Assembly: GCF_035975855.1 (NCBI RefSeq)
Contig: NZ_CP109055.1
Location: 7,130,001-7,194,000, forward strand
Reading direction: 5' to 3'
DNA length: 64,000 nucleotides
Origin: Streptomyces sp. NBC_01304
GTDB taxonomy: Bacteria; Actinomycetota; Actinomycetes; Streptomycetales; Streptomycetaceae
Within the stretch, counting starts at the first letter, position 1; each line of letters begins with the position of its first letter. Both the position numbers and the translations under genes were made by a program. Below are positions 8,553 through 19,026 of this stretch, piece after piece. The notes under the pieces are model-generated. The model was not told where the DNA came from. It was given only the letters and a program-made list of their open reading frames with translations, and did not search any database.

Positions 8553-9227
8553 ATGCGTTTCAACCGGATCCTCCTCTCCAGCACGCTGGTGATCGTCGCC
8601 CTGGTCATCCAGGTCTCCGTCCTCGCCAGGCTCCATCTGCCCGGCGCGGTGCCCGACCTGGTGCTGCTCACCGTCCTCGGTCTCGCCCTGGTGTACGGCC
8701 ATGTCGGCGGCGCCCTCGTCGGGTTCGGCGCGGGACTGCTCTCCGACCTCGCGCCGCCCGCCGATCACGCGGCCGGCCGGTACGCCCTGGTGCTGTGCGT
8801 CATCGGCTACCTCGCCGGTCTGGTCAAGCCCGAGAGCGGCCAGGTCCGCTCCGCCACCGGCCCGATGGTCGTCGTGGTCGGCGCCGCGCTCGGCTCCACG
8901 CTCCTGTACGCGGGTGTGGGCGCGCTCGTCGGCGACGACGCGGCACAGCATGTGGGCCTCGGCGGCCTGCTGTTCACCGCCGCGATCTACGACCTGCTGC
9001 TGGCGCCCTTCGTCGTCCCCGGCATCATGGCGCTGGCCAGACGCGCCGAGAACGACCCGCTCGGCGAGGCAGGAGGCGGTTCCACCAAGGCGAGCGACGT
9101 CTCCTCGGGCTGGCTCACGACCGGCACCGGCCTGCGGATCGGCAACCAGCGCGGCGGTCTGCGGATGAAGGCGGCGAAGGCCCGGGTGGCCCGCGCCGGA
9201 CGCATCAAGGGGGTCAAGCGCCTGTGA
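8553..9227 (+). CDS. mreD: Rod shape-determining protein MreD
   Basis: MreD is the polytopic member of the Mre complex. The 224-residue product has about five hydrophobic helices in the first 165 residues (for example LSSTLVIVALVIQVSVLARL and a Gly-rich helix GHVGGALVGFGAGLLSDL), then a basic cytoplasmic tail of about 55 residues (MKAAKARVARAGRIKGVKR). That tail is longer than in many bacteria. The gene sits three bases after mreC and 28 bases before pbp2. Confidence 0.93.
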   Translation: MRFNRILLSSTLVIVALVIQVSVLARLHLPGAVPDLVLLTVLGLALVYGHVGGALVGFGAGLLSDLAPPADHAAGRYALVLCVIGYLAGLVKPESGQVRSATGPMVVVVGAALGSTLLYAGVGALVGDDAAQHVGLGGLLFTAAIYDLLLAPFVVPGIMALARRAENDPLGEAGGGSTKASDVSSGWLTTGTGLRIGNQRGGLRMKAAKARVARAGRIKGVKRL

Positions 9228-9255
9228 GCGCACACCAGTCGAGGGGGAGCGAGTC

Positions 9256-11433
9256 GTGACCAACATCCCGGAGACCGGACGCACCCCCCGCGTGCAGATC
9301 CGTCTCATCGTCCTGCAGATCCTCGTCCTCTCCCTCCTGTTCACCCTCGGCGGCCGCCTCTGGTACCTCCAGGTGCGCAACGGCGACGAGTACGCCGACG
9401 AGGCCAACGGCAACCACGTACAGCGCGTCGTCCAGCCCGCCGTCCGCGGCTCGATCCTCGACGCCCGCGGCGTCCCGCTCGCCGACAACCAGACCCGCCT
9501 GGTCGTCTCCGCATCCCGCACCGACCTGATGAAGATGAAGGACGACGGCGACGCGGTCCTCACCCGCCTCGCCCAGGTCCTCGGCATGAAGCCCAAGGAC
9601 GTCGCCGACAAGGTCCGCCTGTGCGACGCCAAGACCCCCCAGCCCTGCTGGAACGGCTCGCCGTACCAGCCCATCCCGATCACGGACGAGGCAACTCCCA
9701 AGCAGGCCCTGCAGATCCGCGAGCGGGCCGAGGACTTCCCCGGCATCACCGCCGAGCCCACCGCCGTACGCCGCTACGCCGCCCCCGGCAAGGCGCAGAC
9801 CTCGCAGGTCCTCGGCTATCTCTCGCCCGTCACGGACGACGAGATCCAGAAGGCCAAGGACAGCGAGTCCCCGTATCTGCGCTCCGACCAGGTCGGCCGC
9901 TCCGGCCTGGAGCGGACGTACGACAAGCAGCTGCGCGGCAAGGCCGGCGTGACCGCGTACGAGGTCGACAAGCTCGGCCGCGTCATGGACAAGACCCAGG
10001 CCGACCCCGCCCGCCCCGGCGCCAACGTCGTCACCAGCATCGACGCACGCGTGCAGCGCGTCGCGGAGTACGAGCTCAACGAGGCGATGAAGACCGCCCG
10101 CGGCGAGTTCGACAAGAACACCGGCGAGAACTACAAGGCCGACGCCGGCGCGGTCGTCGTCCTGGAGTCCAAGACCGGCCGCGTCATCTCCATGGCCTCC
10201 AACCCGGACTACGACCCGAACGCCTGGGTCGGCGGCATCTCCGGCAAGGACTACGCCAACCTGACCGGCAAGAAGTCCAACTTCCCGCTCCTGAACCGCG
10301 CCATCCAGGGCCAGGCGGCCCCCGGCTCCATCTTCAAGGTCATCCCGACCACGGCCGCGGTGAACGCGGGGTACGACTTCAACGGCCGTTACCCGTGCCC
10401 GAGTTCGTACTCGATCGGCAACCAGGTCTTCAAGAACTTCGAGTCGCAGGGCCACGGTTCCATCACCCTCGGCCAGGCCCTCGAGGTCTCCTGCGACACC
10501 GTCTACTACGCGCTCTCCCACCAGCAGTGGCAAAAAGACGGCGGGAACAAGCCGAAGAAGGACACCAAGGACTGGTTCTACAAGACGGCCCACCAGTTCG
10601 GTCTCGGCGCGGAGACCGGCATCGACCTGCCGAACGAGGTCAAGGGCCGGGTCCCCGACCGCCAGTGGAAGAAGGACTTCTGGGCGGCCAACAAGGACTC
10701 CTGGTGCAAGACCGGCAAGAAGAACGGTGAGTACGTCGAGCGGCTCGCGTACGAGAACTGCCTCGAAGGCATGAAGATGCGCGCCGGTGACTCCGTCAAC
10801 TACTCGATCGGCCAGGGCGACACCCTCGTCACCCCGATCCAGATGGCCACCATCTACGCGGCCATCGCCAACGGCGGCACCCTGCACGACCCGAGCGTCG
10901 GCAAGGCGGTCGTCAGCCCCGACGGCAAGCAGGTCGAGGAGATCAGGCCCAAGTCGCACGGCAAGCTGCCGATGAACGCCAAGACGCGCGACTTGATAGA
11001 CGGTGCCCTCGCGGGAGTCGCCACCCGCGGTACCGCCGCCTGGAGGTTCGGCGGCTGGCCGCAGGACAAGATCCCGATGCACGCCAAGACGGGTACCGCC
11101 GAGGTCTACGGCAAGCAGACCACCTCGTGGTTCGCGACGTACACCGAGGACTACACGATCGTCATGACCATCTCCCAGGGTGGTACCGGCTCCGGCGCCT
11201 CCGGTCCGGCCGTGCGCAAGATCTACGACGCCATGTACGGCCTGAACGAGAAGGGCGAGCAGGACCTCAAGAAGGCCCTGCTGCCCAAGCCCGAGAAGGA
11301 CCTCCCCAAGATCGAGTCGGACGGTTCGATCGACGCACCCAAGATCAAGCCGTACGAGCCCAAGAAGGAGGAGCCGCCCGTGCAGGAGCTCGCGGCCGGA
11401 CTCCCGGGTCCCGGCAACGGAAGGCGGGACTGA
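9256..11433 (+). CDS. mrdA: Penicillin-binding protein 2, class B transpeptidase
   Basis: This class B PBP cross-links peptidoglycan with its partner RodA. The 725-residue protein has a signal anchor (residues 15-40), the PBP dimerisation domain (VRGSILDARGVPLADNQT) and a transpeptidase domain with SxxK S358-IF-K361, S412-C-D as the second motif, and K611-T-G613. The SxN motif is therefore SCD rather than SxN. A Lys/Glu/Pro-rich tail follows. It starts at a GTG. Its TGA stop overlaps the rodA ATG by one base, so the two are translationally coupled, as expected for a SEDS-bPBP pair. The Streptomyces counterpart is reported to be a target of Ser/Thr kinase signalling; that is from memory. Confidence 0.95.
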   Translation: MTNIPETGRTPRVQIRLIVLQILVLSLLFTLGGRLWYLQVRNGDEYADEANGNHVQRVVQPAVRGSILDARGVPLADNQTRLVVSASRTDLMKMKDDGDAVLTRLAQVLGMKPKDVADKVRLCDAKTPQPCWNGSPYQPIPITDEATPKQALQIRERAEDFPGITAEPTAVRRYAAPGKAQTSQVLGYLSPVTDDEIQKAKDSESPYLRSDQVGRSGLERTYDKQLRGKAGVTAYEVDKLGRVMDKTQADPARPGANVVTSIDARVQRVAEYELNEAMKTARGEFDKNTGENYKADAGAVVVLESKTGRVISMASNPDYDPNAWVGGISGKDYANLTGKKSNFPLLNRAIQGQAAPGSIFKVIPTTAAVNAGYDFNGRYPCPSSYSIGNQVFKNFESQGHGSITLGQALEVSCDTVYYALSHQQWQKDGGNKPKKDTKDWFYKTAHQFGLGAETGIDLPNEVKGRVPDRQWKKDFWAANKDSWCKTGKKNGEYVERLAYENCLEGMKMRAGDSVNYSIGQGDTLVTPIQMATIYAAIANGGTLHDPSVGKAVVSPDGKQVEEIRPKSHGKLPMNAKTRDLIDGALAGVATRGTAAWRFGGWPQDKIPMHAKTGTAEVYGKQTTSWFATYTEDYTIVMTISQGGTGSGASGPAVRKIYDAMYGLNEKGEQDLKKALLPKPEKDLPKIESDGSIDAPKIKPYEPKKEEPPVQELAAGLPGPGNGRRD

Positions 11434-12623
11434 TGGCCGGCGGTTTCTCCGTATCGGGATACGGACCCGAACGCGGCGTCCTGTCCAAGCTGTTCGCCCG
11501 CGACTCCGTGGCGCGCCGCCTGGACTGGCCGATACTGCTCTCCGCGCTCGCGCTGTCGGTGATCGGCTCGGCCCTGGTCTACTCGGCGACCCGCAACCGC
11601 ACCGAACTCGTCGGCGACGACAAGTTCTCGTTCGTGCTCAAGCACCTCCTGAACGTCGGAATCGGGCTCGCCCTGATGATCGGCACCATCTGGCTCGGCC
11701 ACCGCACCCTGCGCACAGCGGTCCCGATCCTGTACGGCGTCTCGGTCTTCCTGGTGCTCCTCGTCCTCACCCCGCTCGGCGCGACCATCAACGGCGCGCA
11801 TGCCTGGCTGGTGGTCGGCGGGATGTCCCTGCAGCCCTCCGAGTTCGTGAAGATCACGATCATCCTGGGCATGGCGATGCTGCTCGCCGCACGGGTGGAC
11901 GCGGGCGACCGCGCCCATCCCGATCACCGCACCGTCGTCCAGGCCCTCGGTCTCGCCGTCGTCCCGATAATGATCGTGATGCTGATGCCGGACCTCGGCT
12001 CGGTCATGGTGATGGCGATGATCGTCCTCGGCGTGCTGCTCGCCTCCGGCGCCTCCAACCGCTGGATCTTCGGGCTGCTCGGCACGGGCGCGGGCGGTGC
12101 GATCGCGGTCTGGCAGCTGGGCCTGCTCGACGACTACCAGATCGCGCGCTTCGCGGCCTTCGCCAACCCGGCGCTCGACCCGGCGGGCGTCGGCTACAAC
12201 ACCAACCAGGCGCGCATCGCGATCGGTTCGGGCGGCCTGACCGGCTCCGGGCTCGGCAAGGGCTCGCAGACCACGGGCCAGTTCGTCCCGGAACAGCAGA
12301 CGGACTTCATCTTCACCGTCGCCGGCGAGGAACTGGGCTTCCTCGGGGCCGGGTTGATCCTGCTGCTGCTCGGTGTGGTCCTGTGGCGTGCCTGCCGCAT
12401 CGCCCGCGAGACGACCGAGCTGTACGGCACGATCGTCGCCGCCGGGATCATCGCCTGGTTCGCCTTCCAGGCCTTCGAGAACATCGGGATGACGCTCGGC
12501 ATCATGCCGGTGGCGGGGCTACCGCTGCCCTTTGTGTCGTACGGCGGTACGTCGATGTTCGCGGTCTGGATCGCCATCGGGCTGCTGCAGTCGATCAGAG
12601 TGCAACGCCCCATGTCGGCGTGA
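11433..12623 (+). CDS. rodA: SEDS-family peptidoglycan polymerase RodA (sfr)
   Basis: SEDS proteins polymerise lipid II into glycan strands. The 396-residue product has about ten membrane helices and the family motif FVPEQQTDFIFTVAGEELG, whose Asp matches the catalytic residue, plus PVAGLPLPFVSYGGTS near the C-terminus. I start at the ATG overlapping the pbp2 stop; an earlier in-frame region back to 11127 is only the shadow of pbp2. It closes the mre operon. In S. coelicolor this gene was called sfr (SEDS family rod). Confidence 0.95.
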   Translation: MAGGFSVSGYGPERGVLSKLFARDSVARRLDWPILLSALALSVIGSALVYSATRNRTELVGDDKFSFVLKHLLNVGIGLALMIGTIWLGHRTLRTAVPILYGVSVFLVLLVLTPLGATINGAHAWLVVGGMSLQPSEFVKITIILGMAMLLAARVDAGDRAHPDHRTVVQALGLAVVPIMIVMLMPDLGSVMVMAMIVLGVLLASGASNRWIFGLLGTGAGGAIAVWQLGLLDDYQIARFAAFANPALDPAGVGYNTNQARIAIGSGGLTGSGLGKGSQTTGQFVPEQQTDFIFTVAGEELGFLGAGLILLLLGVVLWRACRIARETTELYGTIVAAGIIAWFAFQAFENIGMTLGIMPVAGLPLPFVSYGGTSMFAVWIAIGLLQSIRVQRPMSA

Positions 12624-12665
12624 GCGCTCCGCTGGACGGCCGGATTGCACCTGCGGGTGCGTCGT

Positions 12666-12692
12666 GGCTGGTCGCGCAGTTCCCCGCGCCCC
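12666..12692 (+). repeat. Copy of a dispersed intergenic Streptomyces repeat
   Basis: This 27-base stretch (starting GGCTGGTCGCGCAG) is the reverse complement of 27153-27179 with one mismatch. Both copies are intergenic and lie just after a stop codon region. The surrounding 12624-12763 holds no gene. Confidence 0.65.
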
Positions 12693-12763
12693 TTCGGGGC
12701 ACGTCCACCGCGTCCTTCCCGGTTGGCTGCCGCCAGGGACTGCCCACCGTCTGAAATCGCTTC

Positions 12764-12769
12764 TAAAGT
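12764..12769 (+). promoter_or_regulatory. Candidate -10 for leaderless CYTH-CHAD mRNA
   Basis: TAAAGT ends six bases before the ATG at 12776 and no Shine-Dalgarno sequence is present. This suggests a leaderless transcript. Confidence 0.45.
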
Positions 12770-12775
12770 CGGTTC

Positions 12776-14383
12776 ATGGCGGAGACGAAGCGCGAGATCG
12801 AGCGGAAGTACGACGTCGCGGCCGGCGCGAAGCTGCCCGACCTGACCGGCGTCGCCGGGGTCGTGGATGTCGTCGGCAAGGGCGTCGTCGAACTGGACGC
12901 CGTCTACTGGGACACCCCCGACCAGCGCCTCGCCGCCGCCTCGATCACGTTGCGCAGGCGCACCGGCGGGGCCGACGCGGGCTGGCACCTGAAGCTGCCG
13001 GTGTCGCTCGCGGAGGGCGTACGGGACGAGATCCGCGCGCCGCTCTCGGACACGCTGCCGCGAGTACTCGGCGGCCTCGTGCGCTCCCGGGTGCGTGAGG
13101 GGCAACTCGTGCCCCTGGTGCGGCTGTTGTCTGCGCGGGAAGTGCGCCACCTCGTCGATACGGAGGGTGCCCTGCTCGCCGAGGTCAGCGTCGACGGGGT
13201 GCGGGCCGAGCGGCTCACCGGGGGCGGCGGGACGGCCGAGTGGTCCGAGATCGAGGTGGAGCTGGCGGACGACGGCGACCCCGCGCTCCTCGACAAGGTC
13301 GAGAAGAAGCTCAAGAAGGCGGGCGTACGGCGGTCCGCCTCGACGTCGAAGCTCGGCCGGGCCCTGGCGGAGACCGCACCGAAGGAACGCAAGGCCAAGA
13401 AGGCCAAGCCCGAAGGAAGGGCGGTCAGGGACGGGAAGAAGGCCGGTAAGAGCGAGGCCGTGGCCGAGGCGGTCGCGGCGGCCGTGGGCGAGGGACCCGG
13501 GACCGCCGGGGACCACGTCCTCGCGTATCTGCGGGCCCAGCGCGACGCGATCGTCTCGCTCGACCCCGCCGTCCGCCGCGATCTGCCCGACTCCGTGCAT
13601 CAGTTGCGGGTGGCCACCCGGCGGATGCGGAGCGCCTTCCGCACGTACCGGAAGATCCTCGACCGCACGGTCACCGACCCGGTGAGCGACGAGCTCAAGT
13701 GGCTCGCGGGGGAACTGGGCGTCGACCGCGACCAGGAGGTCCTCACCGAACGGTTCACCGCCCGCATCACCGCCCTGCCGAGGACCCTGCTGCTCGGCCC
13801 GGTCCGTGGCCGGCTGCGCATCTGGACCGTTGCCCGGCGCACCGGCTCGCGGCGCCGGACGGTCGCCGTGCTCGACGGCAAGCGCTACCTCATGCTCCTG
13901 GACACCCTCGACGCCCTCCTTGCCGCGCCCCCGCTGCTCCCGGCCGCCGCCGCGGCACCCGAGAAGGCGCTGCCCAAGGCCGTCCTCAAGGACTACGCGC
14001 GCCTCGCGACCCGCATAGAGCACGCCCTCGCGCCGGACGCCGGCACGGAGCGCGACCTCGCCATGCACGAGGCCCGCAAGGCCGCCAAGCGGGCCCGGTA
14101 CGCGGGCGAGGCGGCCACCCCCGCGCTCGGGGCGCCCGCCGAGCGGTTCGCGAAGCGGATGAAGGCCGTACAGGGCCTGCTCGGCGACCACCAGGACAGC
14201 GTGGTCGCGCGCGAAGCCCTGCGGGCCCTGGCGGTGCAGGCGCATCTGGCGGGGGAGTCCGCCTTCACCTGGGGCCTGCTGTACGGCCAGGAGGAGTCGG
14301 CCGCGGCCGACCGGGAGCGGGAACTGCCGGGGGTCTGGGCCAGGGCGGCGGAGGAGGAATTGCGGGCGTCGCTCGGCGGCTGA
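12776..14383 (+). CDS. CYTH and CHAD domain protein
   Basis: Residues 1-195 form a CYTH domain, beginning with the signature EIERK (7-11) and rich in paired acidic and basic residues that bind metal and triphosphate. A Lys-rich linker (about 205-235) joins it to a CHAD domain (about 245-520) with conserved His/Arg helices such as SVHQLRVATRRMRSAFRTYR. CHAD domains bind polyphosphate granules, and CYTH domains act on triphosphates, so a role in polyphosphate or triphosphate metabolism is likely. The fused form of 500-540 residues is the usual actinobacterial type. It is preceded by intergenic repeat DNA and probably has its own leaderless promoter. Confidence 0.92.
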   Translation: MAETKREIERKYDVAAGAKLPDLTGVAGVVDVVGKGVVELDAVYWDTPDQRLAAASITLRRRTGGADAGWHLKLPVSLAEGVRDEIRAPLSDTLPRVLGGLVRSRVREGQLVPLVRLLSAREVRHLVDTEGALLAEVSVDGVRAERLTGGGGTAEWSEIEVELADDGDPALLDKVEKKLKKAGVRRSASTSKLGRALAETAPKERKAKKAKPEGRAVRDGKKAGKSEAVAEAVAAAVGEGPGTAGDHVLAYLRAQRDAIVSLDPAVRRDLPDSVHQLRVATRRMRSAFRTYRKILDRTVTDPVSDELKWLAGELGVDRDQEVLTERFTARITALPRTLLLGPVRGRLRIWTVARRTGSRRRTVAVLDGKRYLMLLDTLDALLAAPPLLPAAAAAPEKALPKAVLKDYARLATRIEHALAPDAGTERDLAMHEARKAAKRARYAGEAATPALGAPAERFAKRMKAVQGLLGDHQDSVVAREALRALAVQAHLAGESAFTWGLLYGQEESAAADRERELPGVWARAAEEELRASLGG

Positions 14384-14420
14384 GCGCCGGGGTACGCTTG
14401 ATGGTCACCCCTGCCAGCTC

Positions 14421-16361
<1,941 letters not shown>

Positions 16362-16480
16362 CAGGCAGCGAAGAGAAGCAGCAAGTAGCAGGCGGCGCCG
16401 GGGCCTTCGGGCCCCGGCGTCCGTCGATCGAGGCCCTTTCGTTGCCGATCAACCGCATCCGGAAGGGCCTCTTTCGCGTC

Positions 16481-17947
16481 ATGGCCGATATGGAACTCGA
16501 AAAGGCCCCCCAGGGCCCGCCGCCCCAGGCCGAGGGCTGTCTGGCCGTGGCCATCCGCATACCGGTACGGATCGTCGTGCTGGTCCTCGTCGTGCCGGTG
16601 CGCATGGCGTGGGACGCGCTGGCCGCGTGCGGGCGGTTCCTGGACCGGGCGCTGCTCAGGCCGTTGGGGCGCGGGCTCGGGTGGCTCGGGCACTGGCTGT
16701 TCGTGGTGCCGGCCACGGCGGTCGGCCGGGCGCTGGCCTGGCTCGGCAGGGTGCTGATCGCGGTCCCCGCCGTCTTCGTCTGGGAGCAGTTGCTCACTCC
16801 GCTGTGGCTGGGCTTCGCCTGGCTGGTGCGAACTGTCGCGTCCGGCCTGGGAGTTGGGATCACCTGGCTGGGCAGGGCGCTGTTCGTGTGGCCGTGGGTG
16901 GCGCTGTGGCGGTACGTCGTCGTGCCGGTCGGCATCGGCCTGGCCTGGCTGGGGCGGATGCTGCTCGTGGTGCCCGCGGTGTGGACGTACCGCCGGATCC
17001 TCACGCCCGTCGGGCACGGCGTCGTCTGGACGCTGCGGATGATCGGCCACGCGTTCGCGGCTGCCGGGCGGGGCACGGGCGCCGCGGGGGTGTGGCTGTG
17101 GCGGACGCTGGTCGTCGTCCCTCTGGCGTGGCTGTACGCGCGCGTGCTCACGCCTTTCGGGCACGGAATGGTCTGGCTGGGGCGGGCAGTTGGTGCCGGT
17201 CTGATGTGGCTCGGCCGGGCGCTGGTGTGGCTGGGCAGGGCGCTGTTCGTGTGGCCGTGGGTGGCGCTGTGGCGGTACGTCGTGGTGCCGGTGGGGCAGG
17301 GGCTCGCGTGGCTCGGCCGGACGCTGGTCGTCGTACCCCTGACGTGGCTGTACGCGCGCGTGCTCACGCCTTTCGGGCACGGGATCGCCTGGCTCGTGCG
17401 CGGACTCGGCACCGGAATCGGCACGCTGCTGCGCTGGGTCTTCGTCGAGCCCGTCCGCTTCGTCTGGCGCTGGGTGCTCACGCCCGTCGGGCGGGCGATC
17501 GCCGTGGTGGCGCGGGAGATCGGGACGGCGTTCGGGCATGCGTGGCGGATCGCCGGATACATCTCCGTGGCCGTCTGGCGCTTCCTGGCGAAGCTTTTGC
17601 GGTGGGTCTTCGTGGAGCCGGTCCGCTGGGTGTACCGGTCGGTGCTCACGCCGGTCGGGCACGCGGTGCGCGCTGCCGGGCACGCCGTGCGCGACCTGGT
17701 CTGGCGGCCCGCCGCCAAGGCCGTCAGGGACGCCGGCCGCGCCGCACGCCAGGCCGTCGCAGCGGCCCGGGACAGCGCACGCCAGGCCCGCGCGGACTTC
17801 CGGCGGATGGTCTTCGGGGCGCGCGAGCCGGAGCGCGAGCCCGTCGAGCTTGTCAAGCCCCGACGGGAACCGAGCTCTGCTGAGGCACGTACTCTAGGTA
17901 GCAGTACGACTGCTACGACAGCATGGCCGAAGCTCACGAAGGACTGA
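16481..17947 (+). CDS. Repetitive Trp/Gly/Arg-rich membrane-like protein, unknown function
   Basis: The 488-residue product is built from degenerate modules of roughly 30 residues. Typical pieces are WLGRALFVWPWVALWRYVVV, VPLAWLYARVLTPFGHG and LRWVFVEPVRWVYR, alternating hydrophobic helices with short Arg/Gly/Pro turns. At least eight modules are visible, then a basic Ala-rich coiled tail (AVRDAGRAARQAVAAARDSA). I know of no function. Amphipathic spacing suggests membrane-surface or pore-like helices rather than a transporter. Parts are near-identical in DNA as well as protein, which implies recent internal duplication. It separates the radical SAM and DUF2344 genes that usually adjoin. ATG 16481 or 16490 may be the start. 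Confidence 0.7.
   Translation: MADMELEKAPQGPPPQAEGCLAVAIRIPVRIVVLVLVVPVRMAWDALAACGRFLDRALLRPLGRGLGWLGHWLFVVPATAVGRALAWLGRVLIAVPAVFVWEQLLTPLWLGFAWLVRTVASGLGVGITWLGRALFVWPWVALWRYVVVPVGIGLAWLGRMLLVVPAVWTYRRILTPVGHGVVWTLRMIGHAFAAAGRGTGAAGVWLWRTLVVVPLAWLYARVLTPFGHGMVWLGRAVGAGLMWLGRALVWLGRALFVWPWVALWRYVVVPVGQGLAWLGRTLVVVPLTWLYARVLTPFGHGIAWLVRGLGTGIGTLLRWVFVEPVRFVWRWVLTPVGRAIAVVAREIGTAFGHAWRIAGYISVAVWRFLAKLLRWVFVEPVRWVYRSVLTPVGHAVRAAGHAVRDLVWRPAAKAVRDAGRAARQAVAAARDSARQARADFRRMVFGAREPEREPVELVKPRREPSSAEARTLGSSTTATTAWPKLTKD
16865..17382 (+). repeat. Near-identical internal DNA repeats in the Trp-rich gene
   Basis: Two pairs stand out. 16865-16929 and 17228-17292 match over 65 bases with one mismatch. 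17105-17166 and 17321-17382 match over 62 bases with three mismatches. The offsets differ (363 and 216), so separate duplication or conversion events are likely. Both offsets are multiples of three and keep the frame. Confidence 0.85.
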
Positions 17948-17995
17948 ACGACACTGGGCAAGCGACAGCCCGAAGGCCCGCCGCCCGCACCCGCG

Positions 17996-18778
17996 GTGCA
18001 GCGCATCCGACTGCGCTACACCAAGCGCGGCCGCCTCCGGTTCACCAGCCACCGCGACTTCCAGCGCGCCTTCGAGCGCGCGCTGCGCCGCGCCGAGGTA
18101 CCCATGGCGTACTCGGCCGGCTTCACCCCGCACCCCAAGGTGTCGTACGCCAATGCCGCACCCACCGGCACGGGCAGCGAGGCCGAGTATCTGGAGATCG
18201 CCCTCACGGCGCACCGCGACCCCGCGAAGCTCCGCGACCTCCTCGACGAGTCGCTCCCCACCGGGCTCGACATCACCGATGCGGTCGAGGCGCGCACCTC
18301 CGGACTCGCCGACCGGCTCCAGGCCTCCGTGTGGGACCTCAGGCTCGACGGCGTCACGGTGGAGGAGGCCGCTCGCGCGGTCGAGACCTTCCTCGCGGCG
18401 GAATCCGTCGAGGTCGAGCGACGTACCAAGAACGGCATGCGGGCCTTTGACGCGCGTGCCGCTGTAGCAGATCTCCAGGCCCAGCCTCCTTCGGCCGATA
18501 GGCCGGTGGATGGGCCCTGTGCGATACTGCGGCTGGTTGTTCGGCACGTGACGCCTGCCGTTCGACCCGACGACGTCCTGTCCGGTCTCCGAGCTGTGGC
18601 CGACCTGGCGCCGCCGGTCCCCGCAGCGGTGACCAGGCTGGCGCAGGGGCTCTTCGACGAAGAGACCGGCACGGTGACCGACCCGCTCGCGCCCGACCGC
18701 GAGGCAGCCGCGACCCCCCGACCGGGGGACGCCGAGCTGACCGCCGCGGCAGCGCAGGCGCCGGAAGGCCCCGCGTAA
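17996..18778 (+). CDS. DUF2344 / TIGR03936 family protein
   Basis: The 260-residue protein has the family start VQRIRLRYTKRGRLRFTSHR and the conserved VPMAYSAGFTPHPKVSYANA. It belongs to the family that is fused to or adjacent to the TIGR03960 radical SAM proteins, so it likely works with the product of 14421, and both are commonly found beside RNase E/G as here. The activity is unknown; tRNA modification has been suggested for such neighbourhoods, which I cannot confirm. The GTG at 17996 is the first credible start. An in-frame CTG at 17954 would add 14 Pro-rich residues and cannot be excluded. Confidence 0.85.
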   Translation: MQRIRLRYTKRGRLRFTSHRDFQRAFERALRRAEVPMAYSAGFTPHPKVSYANAAPTGTGSEAEYLEIALTAHRDPAKLRDLLDESLPTGLDITDAVEARTSGLADRLQASVWDLRLDGVTVEEAARAVETFLAAESVEVERRTKNGMRAFDARAAVADLQAQPPSADRPVDGPCAILRLVVRHVTPAVRPDDVLSGLRAVADLAPPVPAAVTRLAQGLFDEETGTVTDPLAPDREAAATPRPGDAELTAAAAQAPEGPA

Positions 18779-19026
18779 GGACCGCCGTCGTAGCGCAGCC
18801 CAGGGCCCTGGCATCTACGAAGCCACCTGGGTCGGGCCGTGCGAAGACCACCAGACTTTCGCCAGGCCGTCCGCAATACCGCGGACGGAACCGGCGAGAC
18901 AGACACTGAGAGCTCCCGTGCGGCGCCCGCGCCCTCCGGACGGCGGCCCAGCGCATTGCGCGCAGGCCGCGGACGTCACCGGAAAAGGGCGCGGCGCCCG
19001 GGAGCCGTGACGGGAGAACCGCCCGC
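18779..19026 (+). promoter_or_regulatory. Upstream region of the RNase E/G gene, no gene seen
   Basis: No coding frame is credible here. It holds small hairpins (GTCCGC...GCGGAC near 18870) and a GGGAG ribosome site 11-15 bases before the ATG. RNase E messages are autoregulated through their 5' leader in some bacteria, so this leader may matter, but I see no specific element. Confidence 0.3.

Noticed and set aside
9214..11082. Long minus-strand frame opposite pbp2
   Set aside because: Third-position GC of the true gene keeps this antisense frame open; the product has no recognisable motif.
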